From Podospora bellae-mahoneyi (Eukaryota; Ascomycota; Sordariomycetes; Sordariales; Podosporaceae): 64,000 bases of DNA. This document shows positions 56,866 to 64,000 of this stretch, piece after piece; within the stretch, counting starts at the first letter, position 1, and every line of letters starts with the position of its first letter. A program made the translations under genes and the position numbers. The notes under the pieces are model-generated. The model was not told where the DNA came from. It worked only from the letters and a program-made list of their open reading frames with translations, and ran no database searches. The stretch is from assembly GCF_035222275.1 (NCBI RefSeq), contig NC_085881.1, positions 3,782,001 to 3,846,000 of the forward strand. The letters are read 5' to 3'.

Positions 56866-59800
56866 CTACCAAATAGCAGCCTGATCAAAATCAAACCTCG
56901 CCAACTCCCCATTCGCATCCTCCAGATCCTTCTTCGCCTTCATCCGCATATAAAAAATCGGACAGTCCTTCGAGCTGCAAATCACCTCACAGTGCATGCT
57001 CCCCTGACACCTCTGGCACTGTGTCCACAACCGCCCAAATCTCACCTCCAAATCACTGACCTTGTCCAGCGTCTTCTTGTACAACTCACCCACCCTCGGC
57101 GCGTCATCGGCACACACCGCGCCCTGACTCTCTTCTTTCCCTGTCAAGGGTTTCTTGCACCCCATACACGTTTGGGTTTTCTTGGCAAATTTCATGAGAC
57201 CGCCTACTTTGGGTGCCGCGACGGAGATGGCGCGGGTGTGATCACCTGTCAGCAAGGACTTGGCTTTTGTCTCGCCGAGGATGGGCTCGAAGATGCGGCC
57301 GAGGGGTTTGGCGAGCTGATTGTCGAGGTAGTATTTTGTGTCGATGGGGACGTTGTGTTCGAGGACGTAGATGGGGTCTTCGGAGCGTTCAAAATTCTTG
57401 GAGCCAGTCGCGCCTTTGACCATGACATAGGCTACACGGTCGCCGAGGGCGGGGGCGGAACCGGCGTCGCGCTTCTTCATGCGGTGGGCGAGCTCGACGT
57501 GGGCTTGCTTGGCGGCGTAGTCGTCTTTGGTGAGGGCTTTCGTGATGACGAGCTTGGACATGTCGACGCGGTTTTGAAGGAGGTCGGCGATGGTGTCTTT
57601 GACGTATCTAGGGGAAATTAGTATTCCGCAGGGTAAGTGATGAGAGGAGGGGGGCTTACTCTTGAGCTCCAGGGACGTCACGATCAATGAGAATCATGCG
57701 GAGGACCTTCTCGATGACGGTTTGCACCAAAAGACAGTTGTCACGACGGACAGTCTCAATACCCTTGGTGTCCATCTTGTCATACTTCTCCGGTTTTGTC
57801 CAGTACAGCCCAGCATAACGCTTCTTGTTAATCAGAAGATAGGGAAAGTACACCTTTTCGAACTCGAGCTTGATGGGCTTGATGAACTTGCTAGACACAT
57901 AATTCGCCGCATCCTCGCCGAGCTTCATGGCCTCGGCCAACTCCTTGGTGCCAAACTTGACCATGACGGAATCAGTATCACCATAGATGACCTGAGCGTC
58001 ATGACTGTAGCCATTCTTGATGCAATATCTCTCCTCAACTTCGTGCTTCGTCCTCTCAATCATTTGACGACCGAAAGCGGTGGTACTACTAGCAATCTCC
58101 AAGCAGGGGAGTTTGCCGTTGGTGGCACCAGTCAAACCGTAGACGGAGTTTGCACTGATCTTCAAGGCTAGTTGACGACCGTTGAGCACAGCCTTTTTGA
58201 ATGGATCTGTCTCAGCGGCAAGTTCTCTCTTGGCCTCCTTTCTAGCCGAGAGCAATTCCTCCAGAATTTGGGCCAACAGCCCCTTTCTCTTTTTGGTGGT
58301 AACAAACATGTCGCCATTGGGGGTAACGATGTAGTCCTCATCCTTGACTAAGCTCCACCTCTCAATATCCTTCTTCTTGATGAGAGTGGTGTAACACAAA
58401 TTGTGGGCTTGAATGATGCTGGGGTACAGCGAAGCGAAATCCAGAGTGGCGATGGGGACATCGTAGTATCCTCTTGTAGGCTCAATGACAGTGGCACCCT
58501 CATACTGCTCTTCTGATGACTCTGATCTCATGTTGGGAATGACAAGCTTTTGCTCCAGGGCCTTGCGGAAGAGCTGACTCAAGAATTTGACTTGCTGACC
58601 TCTGGCGAGGAGAAAGTTGAATGGTACCCCCGTAACTCTTGCCATTTCGGTGTAGTTTTCAAGGCAAGACAGCTTGTCCATGAGTCTTTGTGGCAGGTAG
58701 GCATCCTTGAGACAGTAGAGTGCCAGTCTGCGTCTCGACTCTGGGGTACCCTCGAAAAGCTCCGTGATCATGGAGTGATGGACATCTTCTTTTTGTTCAC
58801 CAAGAAAATGGGCGCACACAGAGTTCAGGGTATAACTGCGAAGTTGGTGGTCACGTTGAACCAGTTGAAGCAAGTCGAGCTGGAGACGACCGTTGGTGTT
58901 GGTGGCCTTCGTGTCGCGATTGCCCATCTGCTTGCTAGAGAAGTTGGTTTCCTTCGCTACCGACTTGACGTGCGTGCGAGACCAGTATTCGAAGTTATGC
59001 ACTTTGAGATGTTTCGCCCTGTCAAGGAGATAGGGGAAATCGAAGTTGGCAATATTGTACCCGATGATGATATCTGGATCAACCTTCTCTAGGAAGTCCC
59101 GCCATGCAGCCAACATTTTCCCTTCGTCATCAAACTCCAGGATCTGAGTGGCCACAATGGGACTTGTGGTATCGAGACAGAACACATTTCGTACAAACGG
59201 CTTCTTGTCTCCGTATTTGGTGACGATATTGGCGATTTGAATGACGGAATCGTGTTGGGCCTCGGGGAAAATACCTTTGCGACCAGCGCACTCGATATCG
59301 AACGAGAGAATCCGGAGAGGGGCCATCTTAGACCACTCTCCAGAGGGCTTATGCGAAATCAGCTCTCGGTAGCTGATGACAGCTTCGAACTGGCAGTTGG
59401 ACTGCTTGTTCATGTGGATAAGGTCATATGCGCCGGCGGGTGCTTCAACCCAAGACATGCCAGCAATCGAACAGTCTACCATGAACCGAAGCAAGTACTG
59501 GATACTGTCGTAGGTCATGATGCCGCCATCATGCTTCCACATCCCCTTCCAGTTGGCCTCGCCTCTCTCGATCATGGTGCGGACCTTGTTGATGTGTTTT
59601 GGATCGGTAACCGTAACCTTGATATAAGGATTTTGGACGTTCCCTTGGAAGCCATAGATGTTCTCGCGCATGGTCAGCGATACATTATGAATGACCTGTT
59701 GATATTGGTGATTTTGCGACATCTGCGATTCGAGATATGCTTTGAACGCAAGGCAGTCCTCAACGACGAACGAGACTGGCGCCGCGACATAGAGGTAGTG

Positions 59801-60244
59801 CTTGAAGTCTTTGACATGCAAAAGAACGGAGTTGCCGTTCTCGGTCACGCCAAATAGCTTCACAGCAGGTTGACCACCACCGATCGTGCCCTCCTCTGCC
59901 TCGATGGCTTGGAAGCAGAGACTGTGCTTGGAGGGATCGAAGTCGTTCGGAATGGGTGGCCGCTCCCATGCTTGGTCCTTTTCTGAGTTGTTTTGCTTGA
60001 GGTCTGAGATGTCCTGATTCAGTCTTTCAAGCACTTCGCTCTCGAAAACACTCTTCTGTTGGCTCGAGGCCATTCTGCCTTTGCTGTCATTTTGAGAGCT
60101 CTTGAAGCGTTGTGCTGGAGACGATGTGGGCTCATCGATGCGGCGCTTCTTGGTTGTGGCGGTAGAGGGAGTTGCGGCGATGTTCCGCCGGGTGCTTGAA
60201 GCCTCGCCAAAGGCCCTTTTCTGCGGTAATGTCGCGGAAGGCAT
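56866..60244 (-). CDS. pol3: DNA polymerase delta catalytic subunit
   Basis: Replicative B-family polymerase with proofreading. Minus-strand exons 60244-57660 and 57607-56866 (52-bp intron) keep frame and give 1108 residues, the usual length. Exo I is SFDIECAG (about residue 312). Exo II is [20 protein letters not shown], and Exo III is [14 protein letters not shown]. The polymerase motifs are [20 protein letters not shown] (about 601), [20 protein letters not shown] and [12 protein letters not shown] (about 753). The C-terminus has CysA (CMGCKKPL, about 1008, with C farther on) and CysB ([19 protein letters not shown], about 1058), which hold the zinc/PCNA and Fe-S sites. The N-terminus is a basic, disordered region with [13 protein letters not shown] and TKKRRIDE, a nuclear localisation-like patch. 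No damage seen. Divergent from the poly-His gene to its right. Confidence 0.97.
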
Positions 60245-60952
60245 TTTGGATTGCTTTGATGAAGGAGTGGCTTGCGGAAGAGCAAGTCTAGATTCCAGCT
60301 GTATGTCGAGGCATGGGATGGTGGGATATGGCAGCTGGGTCGTCTCTGGTTTGATGGGGATAGAAAGACGGTTGGAATAAGGACGTGGGATCTGGCTGGA
60401 CTGTTGTTGGAGGTGTTGATGGCACGAACTCCAAATTCATTGAGCCGAAGAAACTGGGTGGACGCGCTCCATTCCCTTGTTACGTGACTGCCCCACTTTC
60501 TCGACGCGCGAGTTTAATTGACCAGTGAGGTATGTACCCTGCGTTAGACTTTAAGTGGTTCCTCAATATGGCCGCGACGCCACGCTCTTGCCTTACCTTA
60601 GAGCAAAACATATCGGGTTCAAGCACAAGCCTCTCTTGCATGTCATTTATCCATTGGTCATTTCTAACAAAAGTGGATGACAGCTTACAGGAGGAGTTGG
60701 AGCAAAAGCGCAGCCTGCCAACTAGCAACACGTGAATTCGCGTTACCTAACCCTGACCCTGGACCCTCGCATCCATCTTAACCCATTTACCCCGCCAACC
60801 TTCATCGAATCTTATTGATTGTTTACTTTCACCAACATTCTCATTCAACTTACAACATCGACATCCAGAAACACCCCAAACTAAAAACCACTAGTCCAGT
60901 CTCACGAGTTATCCATAAAATATCTCAATCAACAGCAGACTGACCTCCAAAA
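60245..60952. promoter_or_regulatory. Divergent promoter region of pol3 and the poly-His gene
   Basis: About 700 bp between two divergent ATGs. A CGCGTTACC-like MluI box was not convincingly found; ACGCGC-type words occur at about 60453 and 60499 and could be MBF sites for a cell-cycle gene, which is inference. Confidence 0.35.
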
Positions 60953-62044
60953 ATGGCCGATCGCCACCTCCCTCCCTCCACCCGACTTATAACCACAACC
61001 ACTGGCCACATCCCTTCCAAACCCTCGTCTCGTCTCATCCAGCAGCCACCCGGCCCCTCAACCACTCCAACAACAAATCCACCGCCCCCAACTGCCAGCT
61101 CTGTCCGAAGAAACCTCTTCCAAAGCCAACTAACCCGCCGCGCACCTCACCAAGCCTCCTCCTCAACCTCCTCCGACACCATCCGTCTCCACCACCACCA
61201 CCACCACCACTCCAACTCCTACGACTCCTCCGACCCCTACCAAGACTCCCCACCTTTACCACCCCCCTCACCCTCCTCAGAGTCAATAGTTCCCCGCAAC
61301 TCCCACGGTGAAATCGAACTCCTAGGCGACCCCCCCACCCCTCCCCTCTACGACTCAGACGATTCAGCCGACCACAACAACAACTCTCCATCCCACCACC
61401 ACCACCACCACCACCACCACCACCACCACCACCACCACCCGGGGAATCAAAACGACTCCCAAAGGGCCGAACAAGCCGCCGCCCGCAACCGCCTCTCCGA
61501 AGCAGTCCGACAACACCAGCTCCACCAAAACAAACTCTTTATGTCCATCCCGGGTAGCAACATGGTGGGATCCGGGTACGGAATGCACCAACAACTAAAC
61601 AACACCCAACCAGAAGGTCAGCAACACCACCCCCATTGCGATACCTCCCCCTTTCTCTTCAGTTCCACCACCGCACCTCACTGTTCTGATCCTTTTTGTT
61701 CTGGTCACCACTACCCTTCTTCTTCTACTGCCCCCGCTCAGAAATTAACCTACTATCCTACTTCTTCCCCTTCCTCCTCCTTCTCCTCCTCCTCCTCCTC
61801 TTCTTCTTCTTCTTTGCCTCCCATTCCTCCCAGGCTTAATAAAAAGCGAAAGGGAAAAATGAAACCCACCGTCTTTGATGAGACTGTAGACGAGAATGAC
61901 AAGGAAGACTCATTTGCTAAAACCAAAAAAATTACCGAAACAGAGCTCATCGAGGAGGTCAAAGCCAGTCTGCGAGCCAAAGTGGCTGCCCTGGCCCAAG
62001 ATAACTGGATGTTTGAGCCGGAGGAGCTTCCGAGACCTCATTGA
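60953..62044 (+). CDS. Hypothetical protein with two poly-histidine tracts
   Basis: Single exon, 363 residues, family unknown to me. The chain is mostly disordered, rich in Pro, Ser, Thr and His. There are 7 consecutive His at about 61192-61212 and 15 consecutive His at 61394-61438, both pure CAC codons, plus a Ser run of about 12 (61780-61815). Small ordered-looking parts are ERVEQ-like SQRAEQAAARNRLSEAVRQH and the C-terminal helix ETELIEEVKASLRAKVAALA followed by QDNWMFEPEELPRPH. That end looks like the conserved part. A cluster HPHCDTSPFLF, HCSDPFC and SGHHYP could bind metal together with the His tracts. There is no signal peptide or membrane segment. A basic patch LNKKRKGKMKP may be a nuclear signal. 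It is convergent with get4, 181 bp away. Confidence 0.8.
   Translation: MADRHLPPSTRLITTTTGHIPSKPSSRLIQQPPGPSTTPTTNPPPPTASSVRRNLFQSQLTRRAPHQASSSTSSDTIRLHHHHHHHSNSYDSSDPYQDSPPLPPPSPSSESIVPRNSHGEIELLGDPPTPPLYDSDDSADHNNNSPSHHHHHHHHHHHHHHHPGNQNDSQRAEQAAARNRLSEAVRQHQLHQNKLFMSIPGSNMVGSGYGMHQQLNNTQPEGQQHHPHCDTSPFLFSSTTAPHCSDPFCSGHHYPSSSTAPAQKLTYYPTSSPSSSFSSSSSSSSSSLPPIPPRLNKKRKGKMKPTVFDETVDENDKEDSFAKTKKITETELIEEVKASLRAKVAALAQDNWMFEPEELPRPH
61394..61438 (+). repeat. (CAC)15 microsatellite coding for 15 His
   Basis: Uninterrupted CAC triplets, a pure and thus length-unstable microsatellite inside a coding region. Confidence 0.9.
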
Positions 62045-62225
62045 TCACCACAACTCAGATAATCATGTCAAAAAAAAAATGTAACGATACCCCAAGGCAT
62101 TATGTATGCTCTTAATTATCGAATTATCGGGCTCTGATCCCTTAACTCCAAAGAATCGTGTGTATCGTGTACATACAACACCAACGTATGCTCCCCTCCC
62201 CCCCGTGTCTTGCTTTCCTCCCTCA

Positions 62226-63343
62226 TTAATCCAGCCCCTCCGCAGCTGGCGCAGCCTCCACCCTCCTCGCCATCGGTCTCCCACCACTCCCACCACCACC
62301 ACCCGGCATCCCCAAGAAGCTCCCCATCATGTCAAACAGCGGGTTGCTCTGCCTCGGTCTCTGAATCCCAAAGTACATCTCCCCAATCAGCTCCAGTGCC
62401 GTGTCCCACACCCCGTCCGTGGCCTCCTTGATCGTGGGCATGTACTTCCCCTTCAACTGCCTAAACACCTCTGGGTTGTTCCCCTTTTGCACAGCCACAA
62501 TCAACAGCCCCAAAAAGTTCATGAGCGGCAGGCTAGGGAAGATCTTGGTCTCGCCAACATCTTGCACAGCCAAAGACGAGTTCTCGGCGGCGAGCTGTGA
62601 AGTAAACACCTTGTAGCACGTGGTCGCCGCCTTGAGGTTGGCCATCAACAGGTACGGAAGGACTGCCCTGGCGCAGTAAAGGGGCGCGGTGTGGGTTTCA
62701 TCTTGTTTGTACCATTCATACTCCAACTGCGCAAGGACAGGAGGGGAGTCTTTCGTGGTGCCGAGGATCAAATGGCGCTCCGCCTCGTCGAGGCTCTCTT
62801 TTTCCTCTGCCAACATGGAGCCGATGACGTGGTGAAGTTCTGGGTCGCCGGCGGGGTAGTCCGAGTACTTCTTTGACCACCTATTTGTTATCCTGTCAGT
62901 CTATCACTTGTTCATAACGTTGGAGATGATGATGGGGTGGGAACATACTCGACCACATCCTTCACAAACTTCTTCCTGTTCGGCTCGGCGGGGTCAAACA
63001 GCCTCAAACAGGTCAACACCCTCCCCTTGCTTGTAGCGTCCACCTTCAGCCCAGCCTGCTTGTAAACATCCACCAGCAAGATAGCGAGATCGCCCCCACT
63101 GCCGCCGCCTGTTGGACCTGTCTTGAGGAGGGACTGGGAGACAGAGGACAGAATGTCGATGGCGGCGGTATAGTTTTGCGATTTGGTGTACCGGGCCGCG
63201 ACGAGTCGGGTCTCTTGGGCGGCTTCGTATTGGGCCTCGAAGGGCATGCCGGGGGTGATTTTGGATTGGAGGCGGGTGATGATTTTGGCTATTTTGGGGT
63301 TTGTGGGAGCCGCCCCCGGGGCGGGGGATGGTGAGGAGGCCAT
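62226..63343 (-). CDS. get4: Get4, tail-anchored protein targeting factor
   Basis: Alpha-solenoid protein that with Get5 hands tail-anchored substrates from Sgt2 to Get3 in the cytosol. Minus-strand exons 63343-62949 and 62880-62226 (68-bp intron, GTATGT..AATAG) keep frame and give 349 residues. Family blocks are IAKIITRLQSKITPGMPFEA, YEAAQETRLVAARYTKSQNY, AIDILSSVSQSLLKTG, FVKDVVEWSKKYSDYPAGDP, ERHLILGTTKDSP, LPYLLMANLKAATTCYKVFT and LPLMNFLGLLIVAVQKGNNP. The end holds a short GGGGGSGG linker and RPMARRVEAAPAAEGLD. Length and order fit the family and no damage is visible. Confidence 0.93.
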
Positions 63344-64000
63344 CGTGAGAGGTTGATTGGGGAGGGTTGATATGGGAGGCTGTCGAGTGGTTACAGGAGA
63401 GGTGAGGTGAGGTGAGGTGAAGCTTAGGTCGGGATCGGTTCGGCTCGAAGTCGGTGTTGCACTGTTCAGCTTGTAGGAGCTCTGCGCGCGTGAAAGTAAA
63501 TACGCAGGCAGTTGACGAAGAGAGTCAAAGGTTCAGCAACGCAAGGTAAGGTACAGTTAGGTTTAGGAGAGTGTAGCTAAATCCACTGCGTCGGGACAGT
63601 TCAAGCTCAAGGTCAGGTCCACGTCCAACGTCCCCTCGTCTCCACTCTTGCGCAACTGCCTGCCGCTTCGTGTGCTTTGCCCCGCAATGACGGATGATTC
63701 TTCGATCTTCTGCGGGGCACAAGTGACATGGAACGGCTTAAACCCCGCCCATTCGATCCTATATCAGGGTTAGGGTATGTTGGCACAACCTGAAGCCCCT
63801 GAACCCCTTTTCGCTGAGTGCGCATACTCTGTACCGATATCAGGTTCATCTTCACATGCATGCTAATCACTCAAAACAACAAAGTATAGTCGTATGTACA
63901 CACTCGACATTATCCCCAACTTCCACACCACCAAGTCTATTAACTCGAACCGCTCCGTGTATTCTGATCCCCTGCCTTCTGTCTGCAATGATTTTCGCTA
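63344..64000. other. Right-edge intergenic, get4 promoter
   Basis: No gene recognised. GGTGA is repeated four times at 63401-63420 just upstream of get4. Confidence 0.4.
63401..63420 (+). repeat. (GGTGA)4 pentanucleotide repeat
   Basis: Four perfect units, 58 bp upstream of the get4 ATG (get4 is on the minus strand), so in its leader or core promoter. Confidence 0.85.

Noticed and set aside
63763-63777. GGGTTAGGGT, telomere-like
   Set aside because: Only about one and a half TTAGGG units, within ordinary sequence; no array, so not a telomere.
1-64000. CRISPR arrays, operons and ribosome-binding sites
   Set aside because: The introns and gene families show a eukaryote; no such array or signal was seen.

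Overview
The window looks like genomic DNA of a filamentous ascomycete, most likely a sordariomycete (Sordariales-like). The evidence is many short spliceable introns (about 45-80 bp, GT..AG with CTAAC/CTGAC branch sites), a dispersed 5S rRNA gene of the Neurospora type, and a set of recognisably fungal single-copy genes. No tool was run. Family names rest on motifs and remembered family sequences, and exon joins were checked by hand for reading frame.

The left part (about 1-13.7 kb) is an accessory landscape. After the 3' end of a secreted alpha/beta hydrolase come decayed genes: an ankyrin/ZZ-zinc-finger relic, a DUF7924 relic and a DUF3723 relic. Then follow a DUF6601 membrane protein, a STAND/NLR protein (alpha/beta-hydrolase-like head, NB-ARC, near-identical TPR repeats), a tail-to-tail relic of a second, NACHT-type NLR, a relic of a conserved fungal protein, and an AT-rich island that looks RIP-mutated. 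DUF3723 plus NLRs is a gene mix typical of cargo in Starship giant transposons. No captain (DUF3435) was seen, so this is at most a remnant or a former landing area.

From about 15.7 kb the window becomes an ordinary core chromosome arm. On the minus strand there is a septation-linked Uds1-domain protein, then a gene-poor stretch of nearly 10 kb. Next come leukotriene-A4 hydrolase/aminopeptidase (+), an Unc104/KIF1-type kinesin-3 (+), a 5S rRNA gene, a 160-bp MITE with TA target duplication, and the post-transcriptional regulator Mkt1 (-). A second gene-poor stretch of about 6.5 kb follows. It ends at a TATA box and a tiny 72-aa gene made of three GRSGYNK repeats with introns at the same place in the repeat.

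The right part is dense housekeeping: mitochondrial tRNA-modifying GTPase Mss1/MnmE (-), whose catalytic C-terminus is rescued by a 19-nt last exon, divergent from ribosome-biogenesis factor Mak16 (+). Then come the Sec1-binding exocytosis protein Mso1 (+), the Rab GAP Gyp7 (+, with an in-frame 60-nt intron), DNA polymerase delta catalytic subunit (-), a poly-histidine hypothetical protein (+) and the GET-pathway protein Get4 (-). These genes share no single pathway. Mso1, Gyp7, Get4 and the kinesin all concern membrane traffic, while Mak16, Mss1 and Mkt1 concern translation.
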